DNA of 64,000 nucleotides from Crossiella sp. S99.2 (GTDB lineage: Bacteria; Actinomycetota; Actinomycetes; Mycobacteriales; Pseudonocardiaceae), in assembly GCF_023094165.1 (NCBI RefSeq), contig NZ_JALMDK010000024.1:1-64000 (forward strand), in the 5' to 3' direction. A program made the translations under genes and the position numbers. Each line of letters opens with the position of its first letter. Position 1 is the stretch's first letter. A model generated the notes under the pieces. It was not told the origin of the DNA and did not search any database. It saw only the letters and a program-made list of their open reading frames with translations. This document shows, one piece after another, positions 15,612 through 26,187 of the stretch.

Positions 15612-17585
15612 GTGGCTGCCAATACGAACAACGAGTACAGCGCGTCATCCATCACCGTGCTCGAAGGCCTCGAGGCCGTCCGCAAGCGTCCCGGCATGTA
15701 CATCGGCTCCACCGGTGAGCGTGGCCTGCACCATCTGGTGTGGGAGGTCGTGGACAACGCGGTGGACGAGGCGATGGCCGGGCACGCCACCAAGGTGGAG
15801 GTCGTGCTGCTCGCCGACGGCGGCGTGCGGGTGGTCGACGACGGCCGTGGCATCCCGGTCGATGAGCACCCGGTGGAGAAGCGCCCCGCGGTCGAGGTCG
15901 TGCTGACCACCCTGCACGCCGGTGGCAAGTTCGGCGGCGACTCCTACGCGGTCTCCGGTGGTCTGCACGGCGTGGGCGTGTCCGTGGTGAACGCGCTGGC
16001 CACCCGGCTGGACGTGGAGATCCGCCGGGACGGTTTCGTCTGGAACCAGCGGTATGAGAAGTCCGCGCCGGCGCACCCGCTGGTCAAGGGCGAGCCCACC
16101 GACGAGACCGGCACGATCATCACCTACTGGGCCGACCCGGACATCTTCGAGACCACCACCTACAGCGCCGAGACGGTCTCCCGCCGGCTCCAGGAGATGG
16201 CCTTCCTCAACAAGGGCCTGATCATCACGCTGCGGGACGAGCGGGTCAGCGAGGCCGACGAGGTCGCCGACGCCGACGGGGTCAAGGCCGCGATCAAGGA
16301 GCGGACCTTCTGCTACCCGGGTGGCCTCGAGGACTTCGTCACCCACATCAACGCCACCCGCGAGTCGGTGCACAAGAAGATCATCTCCTTCGGCGCCAAG
16401 GCGGAGGGCCTTGAGGTCGAGGTCGCGATGCAGTGGAACACCGGCTACTCCGAGTCGGTCTTCACCTTCGCCAACACGATCAACACGCACGAGGGCGGCA
16501 CCCACGAGGAGGGCTTCCGCGCCGCGCTGACCCGCGTGATCAACGAGTACGCGCGGGAGAAGAAGCTGCTCAAGGAGAAGGACGCGAACCTCTCCGGCGA
16601 GGATGTGCGCGAGGGTCTGGCCGCGATCGTCTCGATCAAGCTCAAGGAGCCCCAGTTCGAGGGGCAGACCAAGACCAAGCTCGGCAACACCGAGGCCAAG
16701 TCGTTCGTGCAGAAGACCTGCAACGAGCACTTGCCCGACTGGTTCGACGCCAACCCGGCCGACGCCAAGATCATCATCAGCAAGGCCATCTCCTCCTCGC
16801 AGGCGCGCGCGGCCGCGCGCAAGGCGCGCGAGCTGGTCCGGCGCAAGAGCGCGCTGGAGATCGGCGGCCTGCCGGGCAAGCTCAAGGACTGCCGCTCCAA
16901 CAACCCGGAGGAGTGCGAGCTCTACATCGTCGAGGGCGACTCGGCGGGTGGCTCGGCCAAGGAAGGCCGGGAGTCGCGCTTCCAGGCGATCCTGCCGATC
17001 CGGGGCAAGATCATCAACGTGGAGAAGGCGCGCATCGACAAGGTGTTGAAGAACACCGAGGTGCAGAGCCTGATCACCGCGCTGGGCACCGGCATCCACG
17101 ACGAGTTCGACCTGGCCCGGCTGCGCTACCACAAGGTCGTGCTGATGGCCGACGCCGACGTGGACGGCCAGCACATCACCACGTTGCTGCTCACGCTGCT
17201 GTTCCGGTTCATGCGGCCGCTGATCGAGCACGGGCACGTCTACCTCGCGCAGCCGCCGCTCTACAAGATCAAGTGGCCGCGGATCGAGCCCGAGTTCGCC
17301 TACTCCGACCGCGAGCGCGACGGCCTGATCCAGGCCGGTGTCGCCAACGGCCGCAAGCTGCCCAAGGACGACGCGATCCAGCGGTACAAGGGTCTCGGCG
17401 AGATGAACGCCGACGAGCTGTGGGAGACCACCATGGACCCGGCCCACCGGGTGCTGCGCCAGGTCACCCTGGACGACGCGGCCACCGCCGACGAACTCTT
17501 CAGCGTGCTGATGGGCGAGGACGTCGAGTCCCGGCGTGCATTCATCACCCGTAACGCCAAGGACGTTCGCTTCCTCGATGTCTGA
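15612..17585 (+). CDS. gyrB: DNA gyrase subunit B
   Basis: 657 residues. This is the ATPase subunit of gyrase, which introduces negative supercoils. The GHKL ATPase motifs are EVVDNAVDEAMAG, DDGRGIPVD and GGLHGVGVSVVNAL. The TOPRIM domain has EGDSAGGSAKEGRESR followed by PLRGK-type PIRGKIINVEKAR and the metal-binding DADVDGQHI. I chose the GTG at 15612 (GAGGAGA nine bases upstream; VAANTNNEYSASSITVLEGL matches the family) over an upstream in-frame GTG at 15564. It forms an operon with gyrA 51 bases downstream. Confidence 0.97.
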   Translation: MAANTNNEYSASSITVLEGLEAVRKRPGMYIGSTGERGLHHLVWEVVDNAVDEAMAGHATKVEVVLLADGGVRVVDDGRGIPVDEHPVEKRPAVEVVLTTLHAGGKFGGDSYAVSGGLHGVGVSVVNALATRLDVEIRRDGFVWNQRYEKSAPAHPLVKGEPTDETGTIITYWADPDIFETTTYSAETVSRRLQEMAFLNKGLIITLRDERVSEADEVADADGVKAAIKERTFCYPGGLEDFVTHINATRESVHKKIISFGAKAEGLEVEVAMQWNTGYSESVFTFANTINTHEGGTHEEGFRAALTRVINEYAREKKLLKEKDANLSGEDVREGLAAIVSIKLKEPQFEGQTKTKLGNTEAKSFVQKTCNEHLPDWFDANPADAKIIISKAISSSQARAAARKARELVRRKSALEIGGLPGKLKDCRSNNPEECELYIVEGDSAGGSAKEGRESRFQAILPIRGKIINVEKARIDKVLKNTEVQSLITALGTGIHDEFDLARLRYHKVVLMADADVDGQHITTLLLTLLFRFMRPLIEHGHVYLAQPPLYKIKWPRIEPEFAYSDRERDGLIQAGVANGRKLPKDDAIQRYKGLGEMNADELWETTMDPAHRVLRQVTLDDAATADELFSVLMGEDVESRRAFITRNAKDVRFLDV

Positions 17586-17636
17586 TCTCGGCGAGCACAA
17601 CAACACCTGCCCGCCGTTTAGAAGGGATTTCTGGTC

Positions 17637-20204
<2,568 letters not shown>

Positions 20205-20254
20205 TCGCCTGAACGCGTCTCTTCGACGGACACCACCGTCGGTTAGGACTGCTG

Positions 20255-21094
20255 ATGACTTCACCGAACCAACCGGACACCCCCGGGCAGCAGGCGAACA
20301 AGCCTGCTGACGAGGCAACCGTGATCACCGATCCGAAGCAACCGGACGGTGCCGCGGGCGCGTCGGGGAACACCGGCGAGCCCGCGCCCGCGGCACCGCC
20401 GGCCGAGGAGTTCGCGCAGGCATCGGCCGCTCCGCCGCCGTGGCAACGGGTGACCGTGACCAACCAGCAGAGCGCACCGCCCGCTCCCGAGCCCGTCAAG
20501 GAGAACTCGATCGACCAGCCGACGGCCGCGTTCCGGCCCGCCGCTCCGGTCGAGCACTCCGTGCCGCCGCAGCCCGATCTCGACGCACCCACGGTGTTCG
20601 GGACCGCGGCGGGCGTGCACCAGCCCGACAACGGGCTGGGCGCGCTGGGCCGGGAAACGGTCAACTTCTCCGCAGCGGCGACCACGCCGCGACCCGCGGT
20701 GGCCGCACCCAGCGCCCGCCGCACCGGCAGGGGCCCGCGCCGGGCCGCCCTGCAGGTGAAGCGGGTCGATCCGTGGTCGGTGCTCAAGCTCGCGCTGGTG
20801 CTCTCGGTCGCCCTGTTCTTCGTGTGGCTGGTCGCGGTCGGTGTGCTGTATGGCGTGCTCCAGGGCATGGGCGTCTGGGACTCGCTGAACAACACCTACA
20901 AGGACCTGGTGACCAACGCGGACGGCGGCGCTGAGCCGTTGATCAGCGCGGGCAGGGTGTTCGGCGTCGCCGCGGTTGTGGGCGTGGTCAACATCGTGCT
21001 GTTCACCGCGCTGGCCACGGTCAGCGCGTTCGTCTACAACGTCTCGGCCGACCTGGCCGGCGGCGTGGAGGTCACCCTCTCCGAACGCGAGTAG
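20255..21094 (+). CDS. DUF3566 transmembrane protein (Rv0007-type)
   Basis: 279 residues. The first ~165 are Pro/Ala-rich and disordered. They are followed by the DUF3566 domain, with two membrane segments (VLKLALVLSVALFFVWLVAVG, then VFGVAAVVGVVNIVLFTAL) and a short extracytoplasmic link. The C-terminus is YNVSADLAGGVEVTLSERE. The function is unknown; the gene follows gyrA throughout Actinobacteria and is co-transcribed with gyrBA (50-base gap). A terminator follows directly. Confidence 0.88.
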   Translation: MTSPNQPDTPGQQANKPADEATVITDPKQPDGAAGASGNTGEPAPAAPPAEEFAQASAAPPPWQRVTVTNQQSAPPAPEPVKENSIDQPTAAFRPAAPVEHSVPPQPDLDAPTVFGTAAGVHQPDNGLGALGRETVNFSAAATTPRPAVAAPSARRTGRGPRRAALQVKRVDPWSVLKLALVLSVALFFVWLVAVGVLYGVLQGMGVWDSLNNTYKDLVTNADGGAEPLISAGRVFGVAAVVGVVNIVLFTALATVSAFVYNVSADLAGGVEVTLSERE

Positions 21095-21099
21095 AACTG

Positions 21100-21144
21100 C
21101 CGGGAGGGGTGCCCCCCGATTTGGGTGGGCGGCACCCCTTCCGG
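21100..21144 (+). terminator. Terminator after gyrBA-DUF3566
   Basis: Arms 21100-21113 and 21131-21144 pair over 14 positions with one G-T pair. The loop is 17 bases and there is no clear T-run. It starts five bases after the DUF3566 stop. Confidence 0.7.
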
Positions 21145-21164
21145 TAGTGTTCATCTCGCAACGG

Positions 21165-21238
21165 GGGCCTATAGCTCAGTTGGTTAGAGCGCTTCACTGA
21201 TAATGAAGAGGTCGGAGGTTCAAATCCTCCTAGGCCCA
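21165..21238 (+). tRNA. tRNA-Ile (anticodon GAT)
   Basis: A 74-base cloverleaf: acceptor GGGCCTA pairs with TAGGCCC, the anticodon loop is CTGATAA within TTCACTGATAATGAAG, and the T-loop is GGTTCAAATCC. CCA is not encoded. It sits immediately downstream of the gyrA operon, as in mycobacteria. Confidence 0.97.
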
Positions 21239-21309
21239 CTGCCCGCTGCTCCTCAGGGGGGCACCCGTATCGGGCACCAACCGCGTGCCGCTTTGGGAGG
21301 CGAACGTAC

Positions 21310-21432
21310 GTGAAGAAGCTTCTGGCACTTGCCGCTGTTGCCGGCGTCGTGCTCTTCTTTGTCAAGCGCAACCGTTCTGCGAAGGCTGAGGCGGACCTGT
21401 GGCGTGAAGCCACTGCTCCGACCGAGGGCTGA
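21310..21432 (+). CDS. DLW-39 family micro-protein
   Basis: 40 residues: KKLLALAAVAGVVLFFVKRN followed by a short polar tail with the conserved ADLWREA motif. It has a single N-terminal membrane helix with a short cytoplasmic tail. The family is known only from Actinobacteria and is named after its DLW motif and length; its role is unknown. GTG start with GGGAGG nine bases upstream. It is located between tRNA-Ile and tRNA-Ala. Confidence 0.9.
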   Translation: MKKLLALAAVAGVVLFFVKRNRSAKAEADLWREATAPTEG

Positions 21433-21496
21433 GTCGAACGAACCGAGGGACTAGGCGTGGCCGTCCAGGTACCGGCGGCCTCGCCAACTGTCCCAC

Positions 21497-21569
21497 GGGG
21501 ACGTAGCTCAATTGGCAGAGCACTGCCTTTGCAAGGCAGGGGTTAGGGGTTCGATTCCCCTCGTCTCCA
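21497..21569 (+). tRNA. tRNA-Ala (anticodon TGC)
   Basis: A 73-base cloverleaf: acceptor GGGGACG with CGTCTCC (one G-T pair), anticodon loop TTTGCAA within CTGCCTTTGCAAGGCAG, T-loop GGTTCGATTCC. CCA is not encoded. Confidence 0.97.
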
Positions 21570-21627
21570 CCGACGATTGGGTCATCCCTGCTCGCGGAGG
21601 ACGCTCGCCTGGATCGTCTTGTGATCA

Positions 21628-21680
21628 CACTGGGGGCGAAGCCCCCAGACCCCACCCGGAGGCTCTGCCCCCGGACCCTC
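21628..21680. repeat. GC-rich inverted-repeat element downstream of tRNA-Ala
   Basis: CTGGGGGCGAAGCCCCCAG forms a hairpin and is followed by a second CCCCCGGACCC block. A related block (GGGGGCCCGAGCCCCCGGA) lies after tRNA-Leu at 39391-39409. Such elements are common after actinomycete tRNA genes. The rest of the 21570-21846 gap holds no gene that I can support. Confidence 0.45.
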
Positions 21681-21846
21681 GCTCGCATTGTTTGGTGGCA
21701 TCACTCGTGATGCCGCCTTCTTTGTTTCTCCAGGTTTTTGGATCTCTGGGCTTGTTCTTCCTTCACCTGGTGGTGTGCAACCTGGTGGGTGAATCTCGCG
21801 TCTGGGAGTCGTCAGGGATTGACGATCTTCACAGGGGTGCATACCG

Positions 21847-22329
21847 ATGTCTGTTCTCCGCCGGTTGGCGGTAGTTGTCACGTCGTTGTTCGCGGTGGTG
21901 GCGGTGATCACACCGGCTGTCGCGGTGGCCGCCGTGGCGGCGCCACCTGGGGTCAAGTTCCGGGCGGGCTCGCACGACGGGTTCGACCGGGTGGTCTTCG
22001 AGTTCGTGGGCGCCAAGGCGCCGGGATCGGTGCTCTTCCAGCAGCTGGACGGGGAGCGGCCGTACTGGGGGCAGAGCGACCTGCGGGTCACCGAGCTGTG
22101 GGGCAACCGGTTCCTCAAGCTCGCCCTGCCCTCGCCGGAAGGGGCCGAGCCGTATGTCGAGGTGATCGGCAAGCGGGTGGTCAACTACCCGCTGCCGCTG
22201 GTGCGCGGCGCGGTGGTGAACGACGCCGGGCACGGCGGCAGCATGGAGGTCTCGATCGGCCTGGAACGGGACGCCGGCTACACGGTCAAGCACCAGGGAC
22301 ACCTGGTGATCATCGACTTCAAGCGCTGA
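21847..22329 (+). CDS. Secreted AMIN-like domain protein
   Basis: 160 residues. The signal peptide is RRLAVVVTSLFAVVAVITPA, probably cleaved near AVA-AVAAP. The mature part starts VKFRAGSHDGFDRVVFEF and ends in a YTVKHQGHLVIIDF beta-strand, the pattern of the AMIN-like domain of actinobacterial secreted proteins. AMIN-type folds bind cell-wall polymers, so an envelope role is plausible but inferred. No lipobox cysteine is present. The ATG start has AGGGGTG upstream. Confidence 0.75.
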   Translation: MSVLRRLAVVVTSLFAVVAVITPAVAVAAVAAPPGVKFRAGSHDGFDRVVFEFVGAKAPGSVLFQQLDGERPYWGQSDLRVTELWGNRFLKLALPSPEGAEPYVEVIGKRVVNYPLPLVRGAVVNDAGHGGSMEVSIGLERDAGYTVKHQGHLVIIDFKR

Positions 22330-22365
22330 CGTGGCGGCACGAGGGGCTCTAGGGTGGGCCGCGTT

Positions 22366-22911
22366 ATGAGACGACCACTGCTGCTCGTGCTGCCCGCGCT
22401 CGCGGTGCTCTCCGCCTGCGGGGGCGCCCCGGCGGACTCGACTCCGCCGACCAGCTCCGGGGCCCCGGTCCAGGAGCCCACCTCGCCGGCGCCGGCGAAA
22501 CCACCGCCGGTGCCGGAGCCGTCCTCGGACGGCCCGTGCCCGTACCTGGACAAGGAGGAGGTGCGGGCGGCCAACGGCCAGGGGGTCGGCAAGGTCCGGA
22601 TCTCCGAAGGCAAGCCGAACCCGGCCTGCTTCTTCTACCGGGCCGACAACAAGTCGGTGCAGGCCATGGTGTGGATCTACAGCGGATCCGCCGACGTGGC
22701 CAAGCTGCTCGTCGACACCCAGGTGCCGGTGGCAGGCTCGTCACCGGCCGATCTGCCCGGCGGGTGGAAGGGCGGGTCGAAGAAGACCGACACCGGCGCG
22801 GTGTTCGCGGTGGCCAAGGGCGAGTACGCGATCGTGGTCACCACGAACCAGGACCGCACCATCGCGGCCAAGCGGATCGCCACCGTCACGGCGGGCAACC
22901 TGAAGCTGTGA
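22366..22911 (+). CDS. DUF2020-type lipoprotein
   Basis: 181 residues. It starts MRRPLLLVLPALAVLSACGG, a lipoprotein signal with lipobox LSAC. A Pro/Ser linker of about 35 residues precedes the globular part (CPYLDKEEVRAANGQGVGKV). Two cysteines, in CPYL and ACFF, could form a disulfide. The pattern fits the DUF2020 domain of actinobacterial lipoproteins; its function is unknown. It is convergent with the CwsA-like gene across a strong bidirectional hairpin. Confidence 0.75.
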   Translation: MRRPLLLVLPALAVLSACGGAPADSTPPTSSGAPVQEPTSPAPAKPPPVPEPSSDGPCPYLDKEEVRAANGQGVGKVRISEGKPNPACFFYRADNKSVQAMVWIYSGSADVAKLLVDTQVPVAGSSPADLPGGWKGGSKKTDTGAVFAVAKGEYAIVVTTNQDRTIAAKRIATVTAGNLKL

Positions 22912-22915
22912 ACAA

Positions 22916-22950
22916 CGGTGGGGCCGGGCGAGTCTCGCCCGGCCCCACCG
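22916..22950. terminator. Bidirectional terminator hairpin
   Basis: A 16-bp perfect stem (22916-22931 with 22935-22950) and a three-base loop between two convergent genes. Confidence 0.85.
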
Positions 22951-22957
22951 CTTCGGT

Positions 22958-23497
22958 TCACTTCTGGCGCGCGGCCGCCGGCCGGTGCCCGTTGTCGGAG
23001 GGGCTGCCCGCGGGGCGCTCCTCACTCTTGTCCTCGTTCTCCTCGACCACCGGCTTGACCTCCTGCGGCCGCCTGGCCAGCAGCACTGCGGCCACCGCGC
23101 CCGCGGCGCCGAGCAGCAGCACGGCGAAGGGCCACTTCCGGCGCTTCGGCTTCGGGTCCAGCCGGTCGGCCAGGCGCTTCTTGGCCTTGCGGCCACGACG
23201 GCCCAGGTCCTTCTGCGCCTGCTTGGTGGCCTTGGCCAGTTCCTTGCGCGCCCGGCGACCGCGTTTGCCGATCTCCTGGCTGAACTCCTCGGCCGTGCCC
23301 GCGACGCTCTGGGCCAGCTGGTGCGGAGTGAGCCCACGCTTAGCCAGCTTCTTCTCCGCTCGCCTGCTCGCCCGCTTGGTGGCCTTGAGCCCGTCGGCGC
23401 CTGCCCGTTCGGCGCGCTTGCGCACCACGTGGATACCGGTGCCCAGTGCGCGCCCGACCTGCTCACCGGCTCTGGCCAGGGTCCGTACCTCGTCCAT
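22958..23497 (-). CDS. CwsA-like basic membrane protein
   Basis: 179 residues. Residues 1-120 are very rich in Lys/Arg/Ala and predicted helical; a single membrane helix (KWPFAVLLLGAAGAVAAVLL) follows at about 121-140, then a polar tail. Position between the Ile/Ala tRNAs and ppiA equals that of CwsA (Rv0008c) in mycobacteria, a division/wall protein that partners with Wag31 and CrgA. Architecture agrees, but sequence similarity cannot be judged by eye, so the assignment is positional. Confidence 0.6.
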   Translation of the reverse strand: MDEVRTLARAGEQVGRALGTGIHVVRKRAERAGADGLKATKRASRRAEKKLAKRGLTPHQLAQSVAGTAEEFSQEIGKRGRRARKELAKATKQAQKDLGRRGRKAKKRLADRLDPKPKRRKWPFAVLLLGAAGAVAAVLLARRPQEVKPVVEENEDKSEERPAGSPSDNGHRPAAARQK

Positions 23498-23590
23498 GCC
23501 TGCCTCCCGAGCGTGACGAAAGCCTCGTCAACGCGTTACCCCATCCTGCCCCTTCTCACACGATCCCGCCGTGGATGGCACGATGGTTCG

Positions 23591-24142
23591 GTGGCTGACA
23601 GCACTGAATCGCTCGTTGGGGCGACCGTGATCGCGACCCTGCACACCTCCGAAGGCGAGGTCCGGATCAAGCTGTTCCCGGACTACGCGCCCAAGACGGT
23701 GAAGAACTTCGTCGGACTGGCGGACGGCTCCAAGCCCTACACCACCGAGAACGCCGCCGGAGAGCGGTCCGGGCCCTTCTACAACGGTTCGGTGTTCCAC
23801 CGGGTCATCGCCGGATTCATGATCCAGGGCGGCGACCCGACCGGCACCGGCCGCGGCGGCCCCGGCTACACCTTCGCCGACGAGTTCAACTCCGAGCTGC
23901 GCTTCGACCGCCCGTACCTGCTGGCCATGGCCAACGCGGGTCCCGGCACGAACGGCTCCCAGTTCTTCGTCACCGTGGGCAAGACCCCGCACCTGAACAT
24001 GAAGCACACCATCTTCGGCGAGGTCGCCGACCAGGCCTCCCGCTCGGTGATCGACACCATCGCGCAGGCCGAGACCGACCGGCAGGACCGGCCGATCAAG
24101 GAGATCACCATCGAGCGCGTCTCGGTCTCGGTCGAGCGCTGA
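23591..24142 (+). CDS. ppiA: Peptidyl-prolyl cis-trans isomerase, cyclophilin type
   Basis: 183 residues, cytosolic (no signal peptide). It catalyses proline isomerisation. The active-site motifs FHRVIAGFMIQGGDPTGTG and GTNGSQFFVTVGKTPHLN are complete. It starts at the GTG at 23591, directly at the family N-terminus ADSTESLVGATVIATLHTSEG; the frame is open far upstream but non-conserved. It is divergent from the CwsA-like gene and is followed 10 bases later by the rhomboid gene. Confidence 0.93.
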   Translation: MADSTESLVGATVIATLHTSEGEVRIKLFPDYAPKTVKNFVGLADGSKPYTTENAAGERSGPFYNGSVFHRVIAGFMIQGGDPTGTGRGGPGYTFADEFNSELRFDRPYLLAMANAGPGTNGSQFFVTVGKTPHLNMKHTIFGEVADQASRSVIDTIAQAETDRQDRPIKEITIERVSVSVER

Positions 24143-24152
24143 GCCGGCGCCG

Positions 24153-25046
24153 ATGACCCAGCCGCACACGCTGCCCGGCTGCACCCGGCACCCGGAGACG
24201 CCGACCGGGCTGAGCTGCATCCGCTGTGAGAAGCCGTACTGCTACCGGTGTCTGACGGACGGCTCGGTCGGCAAGCAGTGCCCGGACTGCCTGGCCGCGG
24301 GCAAGAAGAGCCAGCGCCGCGGGGTGAACCTGGTCGGCAATGAGGACGAGCACGTTCGCCCGATCGTGATGCCGGTGCTGATCGCGCTGAACATCGTCAT
24401 GTTCGCGATCACCGTGGTCCAGGCGGGCAGCGTCAACAACCTCGCCGCCTCCTGGGTCTATGACAACGGCGCGATGTGGAACCTCGCCGTCGCCGGTGAC
24501 CAGTGGTGGCGGTTGATCACCAGCGCGTTCCTGCACGTGGCGCTGTGGCACCTCGCGGTCAACATGCTGTCGCTGTGGATGCTCGGCCAGGAGCTGGAGC
24601 CGCTGTTCGGGCGGATCCGGTTCCTGCTGCTCTACCTGCTCTCCGCGGTGGGCTCCGCGGTGGCCGTGTTCCTCTTCTCCGAGGGCGCGGTCGGCGCCTC
24701 CGGCGCGATCTTCGGCCTGCTCGGCGCGGTCGTGGTGGTGTTCATCAGGAAGCGGCAGAGCCTGCAACCACTGCTCATGGTCTTCGGCCTCAACGTGGTG
24801 TTCGGCCTGGTGATCGGCAACGTGTCCTGGGTCGGCCACGCCGGTGGCCTGGTCACCGGCGCGCTGGTGGCGGCGGGGCTGATCTATGTGCCGGTGGCCA
24901 GCCGGACGCTGTGGCAGACGATCAACCTGGTGGCGATCACCGCGGCCATCATCGGGCTGGCGATCTTCCAGTACTACGAGGTGCCGCGGCAGGAGTGCGA
25001 TCCGCCGGGCGCGCGCATCCTGTGCGGGCCGGTCGATCCGAATTAG
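24153..25046 (+). CDS. Rhomboid family intramembrane serine protease with N-terminal zinc-binding domain
   Basis: 297 residues. The N-terminus holds a Cys/His cluster (CTRHPETPTGLSC, CEKPYCYRC, CPDC) resembling a B-box zinc finger. Six membrane helices follow. The catalytic dyad is Ser183 in GASGAIFG and His229 in WVGHAGG, and HLAVNMLSLWMLG is the conserved helix-2 motif. It cleaves membrane proteins within the bilayer; the substrates are unknown. Position between ppiA and the PH-domain gene matches mycobacterial synteny loosely. Its stop overlaps the convergent PH-domain gene by four bases. Confidence 0.93.
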   Translation: MTQPHTLPGCTRHPETPTGLSCIRCEKPYCYRCLTDGSVGKQCPDCLAAGKKSQRRGVNLVGNEDEHVRPIVMPVLIALNIVMFAITVVQAGSVNNLAASWVYDNGAMWNLAVAGDQWWRLITSAFLHVALWHLAVNMLSLWMLGQELEPLFGRIRFLLLYLLSAVGSAVAVFLFSEGAVGASGAIFGLLGAVVVVFIRKRQSLQPLLMVFGLNVVFGLVIGNVSWVGHAGGLVTGALVAAGLIYVPVASRTLWQTINLVAITAAIIGLAIFQYYEVPRQECDPPGARILCGPVDPN

Positions 25047-25492
25047 GCGGGGCCGCGCAGCTCGCCGAGTTGCGCGGCCACGTCCTCGGGGTCGGCGCCC
25101 AGATCCAGCCTGCCGAGCACGAACAGGCGCTCCAGCTCGTCCTTGGTGACCTCGATCTCCAGCACCGCGACCCGGCGCCCCAGCCGCTGGGTGTGCAGGA
25201 CCCTGGTGCCGACCTCGGCCCAGGTCCATTCCTCGGTCCGGAACAGGCCACGGACGGACAACCCCATCGGGCCCGCGGCCAGCCTCGGCCGGGCGATGGT
25301 GCCGAACAACGCGGCGAAGCCCAGGACCAGCGCGGTGATCGCCGCGATCACCCGTCCGGCCGGATCCGCGGTGAAGACCAGCCACCCCGCCGCGCCGGCC
25401 GCCAGCACCCAGCCGACACTCACCAGCGCGGGGTCCGCTGACCAGGCAAGTTGTCGACTCTGACCCGTTGACCAGGGCATCTGCTCTTCCAC
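25043..25492 (-). CDS. PH-domain membrane protein (Rv0010c-type)
   Basis: 149 residues. Two membrane helices (about 24-60) are followed by a bacterial PH-like domain (RPRLAAGPMGLSVRGLFRTE, then WTWAEVGTRVLHTQRLGRR). The function is unknown; the gene neighbours crgA in many Actinobacteria. A start at the second Met (MPWSTGQ) is equally possible. The 257-base region upstream contains a DnaA box pair. Confidence 0.8.
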   Translation of the reverse strand: MEEQMPWSTGQSRQLAWSADPALVSVGWVLAAGAAGWLVFTADPAGRVIAAITALVLGFAALFGTIARPRLAAGPMGLSVRGLFRTEEWTWAEVGTRVLHTQRLGRRVAVLEIEVTKDELERLFVLGRLDLGADPEDVAAQLGELRGPA

Positions 25493-25610
25493 CAGTCCAG
25501 CTTGCCCGTTCGAGCGCGTTCCGTCAGCCCCGCTGCGCCCAGCGGCGCAACCACATCATGTTGTGTGCCCCGGTGGCCGCAGACCGGCTATGGGGTGCCC
25601 GTGGAAAAAG

Positions 25611-25632
25611 TTATCCACAGGAGTTGTCCCCA
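25611..25632. promoter_or_regulatory. DnaA box pair between the PH-domain gene and crgA
   Basis: TTATCCACA (25611-25619, perfect) and TTGTCCCCA (25624-25632, one mismatch) are four bases apart, in non-coding DNA 14 kb from oriC. The remainder of 25493-25749 shows no gene. Confidence 0.65.
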
Positions 25633-25749
25633 CTGGGGATGACTTACATCCGTGTGGTTCAGTGACCCTCCGCCAAACGGGTGGTGAACAGGGTGCGGCC
25701 CGGACGTGTGGTGCCGTCCGGGCCGCGATACGCACAGTGTTTGCGCAGG

Positions 25750-26016
25750 TCAGCGCCAGCGCATGGTCATCAGCAGGCCAGTGATCATCAGCGCGAAGCC
25801 GACCGCGAAGTTCCACGAGCCGAGGTCGGCCATGAACTGGATGTCCTGACCCGCGAGGTAGTACACGACCAGCCAGGCCAGTCCGAGCAGCATCACCAGC
25901 AGCATCACCGTGATGTAGATCGGGTGTGAGGGCCCCTTGGCCTTCAGCTTGACCGGCGTGCGCCGGTCCGCCGGCGGCGTGTAGACGTCCTTCTTGCGGA
26001 CCTTGGACTTCGGCAT
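25750..26016 (-). CDS. crgA: Cell division protein CrgA
   Basis: 88 residues. It is a small membrane protein that inhibits or coordinates Z-ring assembly and recruits wall enzymes (PbpA/FtsI partners in mycobacteria). The N-terminus PKSKVRKKDVYTPP is characteristic, and two membrane helices follow. I chose the ATG at 26016; a longer in-frame start at 26076 adds 20 unconserved residues. It is divergent from the DUF881 gene. Confidence 0.95.
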   Translation of the reverse strand: MPKSKVRKKDVYTPPADRRTPVKLKAKGPSHPIYITVMLLVMLLGLAWLVVYYLAGQDIQFMADLGSWNFAVGFALMITGLLMTMRWR

Positions 26017-26187
26017 TCTGTCCTCGCCTGACGTTGGATCCGATGGCTGTGTCTGTTCGCGGAGCGCGTTCGGCACAGCGAAAACGAAACTCCGGCCCGA
26101 CGAACACGTTAACGTAGCCGAAGAGTGTGGAGGAGAGGCAACTTACCCCTGCTTACCCCACGGACGGCCTAAGAGAGGACACGAGGC

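Noticed and set aside
22985..23590. N-terminal extension of the cyclophilin
   Set aside because: The extension is antisense to the CwsA-like gene and its composition is a shadow pattern.
26106..26115. ACGTTAACGT palindrome as an operator of crgA or DUF881
   Set aside because: It is only 10 bp, without a second copy or a convincing promoter nearby.
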